Assembly: GCA_000183865.1 (NCBI GenBank)
Contig: CM001047.1
Location: 1,724,369-1,729,634, forward strand
Length of the DNA stretch: 5,266 nucleotides
Reading direction: 5' to 3'
DNA from: Listeria marthii FSL S4-120
GTDB lineage: Bacteria; Bacillota; Bacilli; Lactobacillales; Listeriaceae
Shown: positions 1 to 5,266 of the stretch, in pieces
Layout: each line of letters begins with the position of its first letter
How positions within the stretch are numbered: the stretch's first letter is position 1
The notes under the pieces: generated by a model
The model's database searches: none
What the model saw: the letters and a program-made list of their open reading frames with translations, nothing else
Told to the model about the DNA's origin: nothing
Position numbers and translations under genes: made by a program

Positions 1-578
1 ATTTCATCAAGGAACAATATCCCGCCATCTGCTTTTTTCAGCAATCCTTCGCGTGTTTCTTCCGCTCCCGTGTAAGCACCTTTAATGACCCCAAAAATAT
101 GGCCAAATAAAAGCTGCGGATTTTGTGCATAATCAGCACAGTTAAACGAAACAAAAGGTGCATCGGCTGGAATCGTTTCTGATTCCTTGGCAAATTGATA
201 CATACATTCAGCAAAAAGTGATTTCCCTGTCCCAGTACGGCCTAAAATCAAGCTATGAAGCCCGTTTGGTGGATATAAAATCGCGGCTTTCGCTTGTTGG
301 ATACTTACCTTTAAACTATCTTCAGAGCCAATTAATCGCCCAAAAGCAGATGTTTGCATGTTTCCTGCTGGTTGGGTTGCTCGTTCGGTCGTTTTAATGG
401 CTTGGTAAAATACCGGTTTCCCAGGAAGTTTGTCTATTTTTTGTTCTTTAAAAAGATCATTTAGATAACGACTAGCGTTCGCTCGGTCCATTTGAAGCAA
501 TTCTGCGACATCTGCTGCAGATACTTTTTCTTCTTTTGCGTTTAGAAGTTGGAGGACTTCTTCTTTTCTACTAGACAT
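1..578 (-). CDS. LevR-type sigma-54-dependent transcriptional activator, N-terminal part (cut by left window edge)
   Basis: Reading from ATG at 578, the frame stays open for 192 codons to the window edge. Residues ~5-48 look like a helix-turn-helix DNA-binding domain (VSAADVAELL...RANASRYLNDL). An AAA+ sigma-54 activator domain follows: Walker A GRTGTGKS at 113-120, the sigma-54 contact loop GAYTGA at 167-172 (Tyr variant of GAFTGA) and Walker B ILFLDE at 187-192, where the window ends. An N-terminal HTH before the AAA+ domain is the LevR/ManR layout. In that family PTS regulation (PRD) and EIIA-like domains follow, and would lie outside this window. Such proteins activate sigma-54 promoters of sugar PTS operons in response to PTS phosphorylation. 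In Listeria, the gene beside the Lmo1722 helicase is, from memory, the LacR/lmo1721 regulator of a lactose-family PTS operon; this assignment is inference. The start is fixed by AAGGAG at 587-592, 8 nt upstream. The gene has its own promoter and is separated from the helicase by a terminator. Confidence 0.9.
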   Translation of the reverse strand, partial: MSSRKEEVLQLLNAKEEKVSAADVAELLQMDRANASRYLNDLFKEQKIDKLPGKPVFYQAIKTTERATQPAGNMQTSAFGRLIGSEDSLKVSIQQAKAAILYPPNGLHSLILGRTGTGKSLFAECMYQFAKESETIPADAPFVSFNCADYAQNPQLLFGHIFGVIKGAYTGAEETREGLLKKADGGILFLDE

Positions 579-611
579 CTACTCTACTCCTTTTTGAAAC
601 TCTATGTTTCC

Positions 612-641
612 ATTATACCTTTTTAAATGGCATCCTCGCAA
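612..641 (-). promoter_or_regulatory. Sigma-A-type promoter of the LevR-type regulator
   Basis: On the minus strand a perfect -10 TATAAT lies at 612-617 and a 4/6 -35 match, TTGCGA, at 636-641, with an 18-nt spacer. Transcription would start near 605, giving a leader of about 27 nt that contains the AAGGAG ribosome binding site. The -35 box lies about 19 nt beyond the T-run of the helicase terminator, so the regulator has an independent start. The activator thus appears to be expressed from a housekeeping promoter, as is usual for sigma-54 activators. Confidence 0.7.
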
Positions 642-659
642 CGATAAAAATTAAGTAAC

Positions 660-710
660 AAAAAAGCGCGAATGCTTTCCTTTCTATCCAGAGAGAAAAA
701 CATTCCGCGC
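660..710 (-). terminator. Intrinsic terminator of the DEAD-box helicase gene
   Basis: Starting 3 nt after the helicase stop codon, the arms 701-710 (cattccgcgc) and 666-674 (gcgcgaatg) pair over 9 bp with one bulged base. The stem is lengthened by an inner TTTCT/AGAAA pairing (681-685 with 694-698). On the minus strand it is followed by six T at 660-665. The opposite side has only a shorter run of A before the stem, so it works best for minus-strand transcripts. Confidence 0.85.
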
Positions 711-713
711 AGC

Positions 714-2042
714 TTATGATTTTTTAAAATTGTTTTGTTTTTTGTTGAATTTATTTGGTTTGTTATTACGTGCTGGTTTCGCTGGATTAGTTGGCTTTTC
801 TTTACGTCCCCCAGCAGTTCCACTTGGTTTATCTTTGCGGAATGGTTTTTTCGTATCGTCTTTTTTGCCTTTTTGCACTTGTTTTGGTGGTCTAGTTGCT
901 TTTTTGGCAATTTTATTTTCTGGCACTGCTCCATCAAGAAGTTTCCCTTGGTAAAAGCGAACTTGTTTCCCTTTTAGATTGTGGATGGTTAAATATTGTT
1001 TTAATGTTCTTATTTCACGTGGGTTGGCAAAAGTAATTACCGTGCCTGATTTACCCATTCGTCCAGTACGTCCAGAACGGTGCGTATATTCTTTTTCGCT
1101 TGCTGCTAAATCATAGTGAATAACGTATGGTAAATCCTCTATATCAAGCCCACGAGCCGCGACATCTGTCACGATTAAATAAGTCAATGTACCTTTTTTA
1201 AAATCATCGAGATATTTTTTGCGTTTTTCTTTGCGAATTTCGCCGTGAATTCCAGCTGCTTTTACTTTATCGTAATGTAGTTTTTCTAGCAAAATTTCCA
1301 TTCGCGGTTTGTCTTTCACGAAAACGAGGCCGCGCATGTCTTTAATATGCGAAATTCGGCGCAATAATGTCGCTTTATCACGTGATTCAACGTCCATGTA
1401 TAAATGTTCTACATTCGTTAACTCTTCTGGTTTTGCTGTTACTTCTAGCATCACTGGTGTATTTTCTGTTTGCGCGAAAAATGCCTCTGGATTTTCTAGT
1501 TTTGTTGCTGATACAAGTGTTAATTGGCGATCACGAACGGCACTTTCGACAATTTCAAGTGTACTTTTAAAATTCTCTTGGCGAAGTAATTGGTCACATT
1601 CGTCCAACGTGATTGTTTTGATTTCGTGCATTTTAATTTTCTTTTGTTTGATTAGTTCAAGCGCGCGGCCTGGAGAGGCTACAATAATTTGTGGTTTTTT
1701 CTTTAGTTTTTCGATTTGCCGTTTAACGTTGGCTCCTCCGATTAAAGATATAACCGTCAATTCATCGCTTGGTAACCATGAACGGATTACTTCCGTGATT
1801 TGCATAACTAATTCATGAGATGGCGCTAAAACTAGCCATTGTGTTTTTGGAATTGCTTCTATTTTTTCAAGGGTTGGTAGTGAATAAGCTACTGTTTTCC
1901 CCGTTCCAGTTGGTGATACTGCGAGTACATCTGCCCCGTCTTTGATTGGTTGGTACATCGCGCTTTGAATCTCTGTTGGCGTTTCATAACCATGTTCTTT
2001 CCATTTTTCCGCCCAAAAGCTTGGGATATTTGATTCTGTCAT
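714..2042 (-). CDS. DEAD-box ATP-dependent RNA helicase (Lmo1722/YfmL type) with basic C-terminal tail
   Basis: A complete 442-residue protein. Conserved helicase motifs appear in order: Q motif GYETPTEIQ (18-26, with upstream F9), motif I SPTGTGKT (43-50), Ia PSHEL (74-78, usually PTREL), GG (102-103), Ib SPGR (123-126, usually TPGR), motif II DECD (147-150, in place of DEAD), III SAT (178-180), V TDVAARGLD (292-300) and VI HRSGRTGR (321-328). Both RecA-like domains are complete. From about residue 377 the protein is a low-complexity tail rich in Lys, Arg, Asn, Pro and Gly, suited to holding RNA or ribosomes. The closest match I can recall is Listeria Lmo1722, reported to be needed for cold growth and 50S subunit maturation, with its C-terminus used for ribosome interaction; B. 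subtilis YfmL is similar but shorter. A cytoplasmic role in ribosome assembly is therefore likely but inferred. The start is set by AAAGGAG at 2050-2056, 7 nt upstream. It is a single-gene unit with its own promoter and terminator. Confidence 0.96.
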   Translation of the reverse strand: MTESNIPSFWAEKWKEHGYETPTEIQSAMYQPIKDGADVLAVSPTGTGKTVAYSLPTLEKIEAIPKTQWLVLAPSHELVMQITEVIRSWLPSDELTVISLIGGANVKRQIEKLKKKPQIIVASPGRALELIKQKKIKMHEIKTITLDECDQLLRQENFKSTLEIVESAVRDRQLTLVSATKLENPEAFFAQTENTPVMLEVTAKPEELTNVEHLYMDVESRDKATLLRRISHIKDMRGLVFVKDKPRMEILLEKLHYDKVKAAGIHGEIRKEKRKKYLDDFKKGTLTYLIVTDVAARGLDIEDLPYVIHYDLAASEKEYTHRSGRTGRMGKSGTVITFANPREIRTLKQYLTIHNLKGKQVRFYQGKLLDGAVPENKIAKKATRPPKQVQKGKKDDTKKPFRKDKPSGTAGGRKEKPTNPAKPARNNKPNKFNKKQNNFKKS

Positions 2043-2072
2043 GACCCGACTCCTTTATTAGTTCTTCTCTGT

Positions 2073-2081
2073 ATCATACCA
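2073..2081 (-). promoter_or_regulatory. Extended -10 promoter of the helicase gene
   Basis: The minus strand reads TGGTATGAT, that is an extended -10 (TGn) joined to TATGAT (5/6 match). No good -35 box is seen at 16-18 nt spacing, which extended -10 promoters tolerate. The predicted start near 2066 leaves a leader of about 24 nt, too short for the long structured leader typical of cold-shock mRNAs. Placement is by inspection only. Confidence 0.55.
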
Positions 2082-2130
2082 TGCTTACTGCAAGTCTGCA
2101 CTTTTATTTAGGATTTTTGTTGCTATAAAT

Positions 2131-2167
2131 AAAAAAACTAGGAAGTAGCGCAATCGCCTTTTCCTAG
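2131..2167 (-). terminator. Intrinsic terminator of the oxidoreductase gene
   Basis: It begins 12 nt after the oxidoreductase stop. Arms ctaggaa (2138-2144) and ttcctag (2161-2167) pair perfectly over 7 bp, with an inner GCG/CGC stem around a small loop. On the minus strand seven T follow at 2131-2137. On the plus strand a run of five T follows the stem (2169-2173), so weak bidirectional action is possible, but no plus-strand gene is seen that would use it. Confidence 0.85.
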
Positions 2168-2179
2168 CTTTTTCAAAGA

Positions 2180-3163
2180 TTATTTTTCCGCGTCAAACCA
2201 AATATCGTTTTGGTGACGTAGTTCGTTGGAGACACGTAATACTTTTAAGCTTAGGTCTGCTAAGTATTCGTATGTATCTCGGTCGCTTTGTTCAATAATT
2301 CTTGCAAACTCGGCTGCTTCAAATTGCATATCATTGGCAACAGTTGGACCAGCGAGTTCGGTTTCTTCTTTTGTTGCATTGTCATAAAAAGTGATATGTT
2401 CAATTCCAGTAAGTGGGTCCACGATTAACGTCCCTTTTTGACCGTAAATTTCGCTTGGTAAGAAGGATTGGGAATTTTTCCCTTGAATGATGGTGACGTT
2501 GAATGTTGGATATTCAAGAATAATTGGGCCAAGTCCGTCCACACCGGTTGGTAATTTTGTCGCAAAGTAAGTCGCTTTAACGGGTTCGCCGAATAATGTA
2601 ATCGCCGAGTATAGTGAATACACGCCTAAATCAACAATCGAACCACCAGAGAATTTCAAGGAGAAGATGTTTGGTTCTTCACCGTTTAAAACTTGATCAT
2701 ATCTGGAAGAATATTTCATGTAGGCAAGTGTTGCACCGTGGATGGTTCCCACTTTTTCAAGGCTTTCTTGTAAACGTTTGAAGTTAGGTTCTTGGATGTG
2801 GCGTGCGGCTTCAAATAAAAAGACATTGTTTTCACGAGCAATTTGGTGTGCATGCTCTAATTCTGCCACTGTAGAAAAAATTGGTTTTTCGACAATCACA
2901 TGTTTTTTATTTTTAAGTAAGCTAACCGCGTGTTGATAATGAAGTGCATTAGGAGAAGCAATATAAACAGCGTCACATGCGTCTGATTTGCCCATTTCTT
3001 CAATATCCGTGAAATAAGTCAACTCTCCGTATTTTTCTCCAAATGCGCGTGCTTTTTCTTCTGTGCGCGAATAAACAGCAGTGAGATTCCATTCGCCCGA
3101 ATTAACGGCACCTTCGATAAAAGAATCTGTAATCCAGTTTGTTCCCATAATTCCAAGTTTCAT
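2180..3163 (-). CDS. Gfo/Idh/MocA-family NAD(P)-dependent oxidoreductase
   Basis: A complete 327-residue protein, normal length for the family. The N-terminal Rossmann domain (about 1-118) starts with KLGIMGTNWI, a variant of the GxGxxA nucleotide loop. It continues through the VYIASPNALHYQHA segment (66-79) to EKP at 92-94, whose Lys93 is the conserved catalytic lysine. The C-terminal substrate domain contains GGSIVDLGVYSLY (173-185). This DLGVY form resembles dihydrodiol dehydrogenase, glucose-fructose oxidoreductase and xylose dehydrogenase relatives, where the Tyr is thought to act with the Lys. Members oxidise or reduce sugars, cyclitols or related hydroxy compounds; the substrate here cannot be read from sequence. 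No signal peptide or membrane segment is visible, so it is cytoplasmic. It lies 59 nt downstream of the LacI-type regulator and may be cotranscribed with it or use its own promoter. The start is supported by AAAGGAG at 3174-3180, 10 nt upstream. A role in the neighbouring oligosaccharide pathway is inference from context. Confidence 0.93.
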   Translation of the reverse strand: MKLGIMGTNWITDSFIEGAVNSGEWNLTAVYSRTEEKARAFGEKYGELTYFTDIEEMGKSDACDAVYIASPNALHYQHAVSLLKNKKHVIVEKPIFSTVAELEHAHQIARENNVFLFEAARHIQEPNFKRLQESLEKVGTIHGATLAYMKYSSRYDQVLNGEEPNIFSLKFSGGSIVDLGVYSLYSAITLFGEPVKATYFATKLPTGVDGLGPIILEYPTFNVTIIQGKNSQSFLPSEIYGQKGTLIVDPLTGIEHITFYDNATKEETELAGPTVANDMQFEAAEFARIIEQSDRDTYEYLADLSLKVLRVSNELRHQNDIWFDAEK

Positions 3164-3184
3164 TAGCCGACAACTCCTTTCATT

Positions 3185-3209
3185 TTATTTTAAGTATACC
3201 TTAAAATAA
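3185..3209. repeat. Perfect 10-bp inverted repeat, candidate operator for the oxidoreductase gene
   Basis: Arms ttattttaag (3185-3194) and cttaaaataa (3200-3209) are exact reverse complements around a 5-nt spacer, tatac. A self-complementary GTATAC is nested within it. The repeat covers the probable -10 box and the expected transcription start, the classic place for a repressor site. It lacks the central CG of typical LacI-family and cre operators. As a hairpin it would be all A/T except one G-C pair and has no T-run after it, so it is a poor terminator. Confidence 0.6.
3193..3198 (-). promoter_or_regulatory. Probable -10 box of the oxidoreductase gene
   Basis: The minus strand reads TATACT (5/6 match to TATAAT), with a start expected near 3186 and a leader of about 23 nt that includes the AAAGGAG site. 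No convincing -35 box is found at 16-18 nt spacing, so the promoter may be weak, need an activator, or be absent, with the gene read through from the LacI-type regulator. Confidence 0.4.
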
Positions 3210-3222
3210 GGAAAAAAGCGTA

Positions 3223-4188
3223 CTAATTGTTTGAAACAGATGGACCACTGATTCTAGTTGTATAGATTATTTCATTTTCAGCTTTTTCACCCTCGAGCAG
3301 TTCGACAAGTTTATCGGCAGCAACCGCGCCCCATTTGTACTTCGAATATTCGATAGTTGCAAGGCGTGGCACTAAATATTCACTAATATCGGTATTATCG
3401 AAGCCGATAATGCGCACGTCTTTGCCAATTTCTAAATCTGTACCAGCGAAATAACGATACATACCGATGGCCATATTATCATTTAAGGCGAATACGGACA
3501 CGGGTGCTTTCCAGTTTTTAGCGATTGTCGCTGCTGCTTTTTCACCGCTTTGTTCGGAAAAGTCTCCTTCGATGATATGCACTTTTTTATCGCCAGAACG
3601 AGCGAGTTCTTGTTTGGCCGTTTCGAGTCTGACCCTCGCATCGTACGAATCATCCGGACCGGTAATCACATAAAAGTCACCTTTAAAATTAGTAGATAAA
3701 TAATCGATTGCAAGTGTTGCGCCGCCTTTATTATCGAGTAAGACTTGGCTAACATTTTCATGCGTGAGCTCCCGGTCGAGCACTACTAATTTATGCCCAC
3801 GATCAGCATAATTAATAATTTCGCTCGATGGGAAATTCGCATCTAAAATAATAGCGCCATCAATCATTTTTTCGGGTAAAAATCGGTGTGTTTTCGTGCC
3901 ACTGCAAGCAATGAGTTCATATCCGTGTTTATATAGCGTTTGCGTCAAACCTTCCAGTAATGTCCCGTAAAAAATCCCGCCATAGTTCGTTAAATAGACG
4001 CCGATAATTTTTGTCTCTCTTGTTTTTAACGTTCGTGCTGCCATATTGGGAATATAATTCAATTCATTTGCGATGGTCATAATTCGTTTTCGCGTTTTTT
4101 CGGTCACTTTTGGGCTGCCATTAAGCGCGTAGGATACTGTTGAAATGGAAACCCCTGCCTTTTTCGCGATATCTTTAATTCCTACCAC
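3223..4188 (-). CDS. LacI-family transcriptional regulator
   Basis: A complete 321-residue protein starting at GTG (4186-4188). Residues 3-24 are the LacI helix-turn-helix (GIKDIAKKAGVSISTVSYALNG). The hinge helix follows at about 46-57 (PNMAARTLKTRET, close to the usual N-x-x-AR-x-L). From about residue 60 (IIGVYL) it is a periplasmic-binding-protein-like sugar sensor, with late-domain motifs FALNDNMAIG (233-242) and IGFDNTDISEYLVPRLATIE (261-280). Such proteins bind an operator as dimers and release or bind it on sugar recognition. The gene directly follows the GH94 phosphorylase (47-nt gap), so it probably controls that oligosaccharide cluster, with a beta-glucan breakdown product as likely effector; this is inference. 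The GTG is chosen because the conserved DNA-binding domain begins at its second to third codon and a ribosome binding site AAGGA (4199-4203) lies 10 nt upstream. The stop is TAG. Confidence 0.95.
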   Translation of the reverse strand: MVGIKDIAKKAGVSISTVSYALNGSPKVTEKTRKRIMTIANELNYIPNMAARTLKTRETKIIGVYLTNYGGIFYGTLLEGLTQTLYKHGYELIACSGTKTHRFLPEKMIDGAIILDANFPSSEIINYADRGHKLVVLDRELTHENVSQVLLDNKGGATLAIDYLSTNFKGDFYVITGPDDSYDARVRLETAKQELARSGDKKVHIIEGDFSEQSGEKAAATIAKNWKAPVSVFALNDNMAIGMYRYFAGTDLEIGKDVRIIGFDNTDISEYLVPRLATIEYSKYKWGAVAADKLVELLEGEKAENEIIYTTRISGPSVSNN

Positions 4189-4198
4189 GTGAATCGCA

Positions 4199-4203
4199 TC
4201 CTT
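4199..4203 (-). promoter_or_regulatory. Ribosome binding site supporting the GTG start of the LacI-family gene
   Basis: The minus strand reads AAGGA within GAAAAGGATG, 10 nt before GTG at 4186-4188. No ATG upstream gives an in-frame alternative, and a later start would cut into the helix-turn-helix, so this site decides the start. Confidence 0.7.
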
Positions 4204-4206
4204 TTC

Positions 4207-4232
4207 TGTTTTCTTTTATTATACACAAAACA
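4207..4232 (-). promoter_or_regulatory. Possible promoter and autoregulatory site of the LacI-family gene
   Basis: A perfect -10 TATAAT lies at 4218-4223 on the minus strand, giving a start near 4211 and a leader of about 23 nt. No good -35 box is visible. The -10 is flanked by a 6-bp inverted repeat, tgtttt (4207-4212) and aaaaca (4227-4232), with a 14-nt spacer, centred near the -10. This could be an operator, but such AT-rich symmetry also arises by chance. Readthrough from the phosphorylase gene is also possible because no good terminator separates the two. Confidence 0.35.
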
Positions 4233-4235
4233 ACC

Positions 4236-5266
4236 TTAGAGACGGTTATTTTTTTGAAATTTAATCGTGATTTGTGAACATTTTGTCGTTAAGTTCTTTT
4301 TCGGCAAAATAAGGGCACCGGTTCGGTATGCATTCGCGTCATTTTCCACTGGTTGTTCCTCGCCATTCTCGATAATACCCGCCACATCAGCACTTTCAAA
4401 AGTAATATCTAGCGGATAATTATCCAGTTCAATATGACATTCCAATCCATCTAATTCTTCTGGCAAAATCGGATCAAAAATAAGCGCTTGTTCCGTTTGG
4501 CGAATACCGAGAACCGAACTGATTAATTGGTGTAAATATATGCCTGGACCACTCGAATAAATCCGCCAGCCACCTTTCACTGGAATGCTTCCTTCTTTCA
4601 CACGGCTGAACTCATTTTGCGCTTGATAGCGATCTAAAAATGCCGCATCGGAACTACTAAAATAGGTGTTACTTTGGCGAAGAGCTGCGTTTGGCACTAC
4701 TTCTTTTATATTGATTGGATTAATAACATCCAGCATATGCCAAGCTTCTGTGTCGCCAATTTTTGCAAGGGCTTCGATATAACGAATATGCGCATGCACG
4801 TATTGCAAACCGACTTCTCGGCCAAAGTTCGCGGCTTGTTCCGCCCGTTTGAAATGAGTGCTCACACCGCCTGCATAATAAGCTGGCTCACTCATTAACC
4901 TTACGCCATCTGGGTGAAGTAAATGCTCACCTATAATGTCAAAGTTACGACTCGCTTGTTTTTTATCAACTAATTCGGCAATTATGCTTCTTGTTAGTGG
5001 AATTAAGCGATACTTAATATTTGTTTCTTTGTCTTCCGGATGAATCATCCAAACTGGCGCTTTTCCTTCTTCTAAATAGAGGAAACCAGGAATGACGTCG
5101 GTATCCGCTGTCATATATTTAGCAAAATCAGCTTGAACTCGTTTTGCTAGAGCGGCGTATTCATCTCCTGCTGGCAAGAATGTCGCTAATCGTTTAAATG
5201 TTTGATACGTTAAAGCGACTGTCCAGCTGGAAACCATGTTTTTCTTCAATTGCGCATTAGCTGGTT
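4236..5266 (-). CDS. GH94-type glycoside phosphorylase (probable 1,2-beta-oligoglucan phosphorylase), C-terminal part cut by right window edge
   Basis: The frame is open to the right edge, with codons for PANAQ before the first internal TTG/ATG, so the true start lies outside and about 343 C-terminal residues are present. The run HPDGVRLMSEPAYY, then FGREVGLQYVHAHIRYIEA, RQSNTYFSSSDAAFLDRY and VKGGWRIYSSGPGIYLHQL is the late (alpha/alpha)6-barrel part of GH94 enzymes. A beta-rich C-terminal domain follows (DPILPEELDGLECHIELDNYPLDITFE...). GH94 enzymes split beta-glucosides with phosphate to give sugar 1-phosphate; the general-acid Asp should lie upstream of the window. Listeria homologues were long annotated cellobiose phosphorylase, but the L. 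innocua enzyme Lin1839 was characterised as a 1,2-beta-oligoglucan (sophorooligosaccharide) phosphorylase, and the LacI neighbour fits that locus as I recall it. Exact specificity is inferred. No signal peptide can be judged. The stop TAA lies 47 nt before the LacI-type gene. Confidence 0.88.
   Translation of the reverse strand, partial: PANAQLKKNMVSSWTVALTYQTFKRLATFLPAGDEYAALAKRVQADFAKYMTADTDVIPGFLYLEEGKAPVWMIHPEDKETNIKYRLIPLTRSIIAELVDKKQASRNFDIIGEHLLHPDGVRLMSEPAYYAGGVSTHFKRAEQAANFGREVGLQYVHAHIRYIEALAKIGDTEAWHMLDVINPINIKEVVPNAALRQSNTYFSSSDAAFLDRYQAQNEFSRVKEGSIPVKGGWRIYSSGPGIYLHQLISSVLGIRQTEQALIFDPILPEELDGLECHIELDNYPLDITFESADVAGIIENGEEQPVENDANAYRTGALILPKKNLTTKCSQITIKFQKNNRL

Noticed and set aside
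158..397. 79-codon plus-strand open frame opposite the LevR-type regulator
   Set aside because: Antisense to the AAA+ domain coding sequence, with no ribosome binding site or recognisable protein features.
628..643. Possible sigma-54 promoter (TGGCAT...) on the plus strand near the regulator
   Set aside because: The -12 element TTGC is missing at the required spacing and no plus-strand gene follows; the regulator's target operon should lie outside the window.
623..937. Minus-strand 104-codon frame overlapping the helicase C-terminus
   Set aside because: It is an alternative frame of the A-rich region encoding the Lys-rich tail and runs through the helicase terminator and into the regulator's promoter.
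1309..1818. 169-codon open frame on the plus strand inside the helicase gene
   Set aside because: It lies wholly antisense to a well-supported helicase, lacks a ribosome binding site, and its Ser-rich composition is what the opposite strand of this gene would give.
4186..4203. Possible catabolite-responsive element before the LacI-family gene (GTGAATCGCATCC)
   Set aside because: Spacing between the TG and central CG is one base short of the cre consensus and the right half does not match.
4232..4247. Small AACC/GGTT hairpin at the end of the phosphorylase gene, considered as a terminator
   Set aside because: Only 4 bp with an 8-nt loop, overlapping the stop codon, and with no proper T-run afterwards.

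Overview
The window looks like chromosomal DNA from a low-GC Gram-positive bacterium, most likely the genus Listeria. The reasons are AT-rich spacers, strong AAGGAG-type ribosome binding sites, short leaders, and a gene order that recalls the L. monocytogenes lmo1721-lmo1728 / L. innocua lin1839 neighbourhood. The genus call rests on recalled gene order and protein character, not on a database search.

All five genes read on the minus strand, so transcription runs from high to low coordinates. From the right edge: (1) the C-terminal ~343 residues of a GH94-type glycoside phosphorylase (4236-5266, cut by the window edge), probably the 1,2-beta-oligoglucan phosphorylase type; (2) a complete LacI-family regulator with a GTG start (3223-4188); (3) a complete Gfo/Idh/MocA-family NAD(P)-dependent oxidoreductase (2180-3163), closed by an intrinsic terminator (2131-2167); (4) a complete DEAD-box RNA helicase of the Lmo1722/YfmL type with a basic C-terminal tail (714-2042), closed by its own terminator (660-710); (5) the first ~192 residues of a LevR-type sigma-54-dependent activator (1-578), cut by the left edge.

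Functionally this is a junction between two carbohydrate loci separated by a housekeeping RNA helicase. The right part (phosphorylase, LacI regulator, probably the oxidoreductase) looks like the end of a beta-glucan/oligosaccharide utilisation cluster. The left part is the regulator of a sigma-54-dependent PTS operon that would lie beyond the left edge. The terminators at 2131-2167 and 660-710 separate the three transcription units.

No RNA genes, insertion sequences, CRISPR arrays, phage genes or attachment sites were seen. No gene-free stretch exceeds about 140 bases. No undescribed multi-gene system was found. The most notable unexplained element is a perfect 10-bp inverted repeat (3185-3209) lying over the probable -10 box of the oxidoreductase gene, which looks like an operator for an unidentified regulator.
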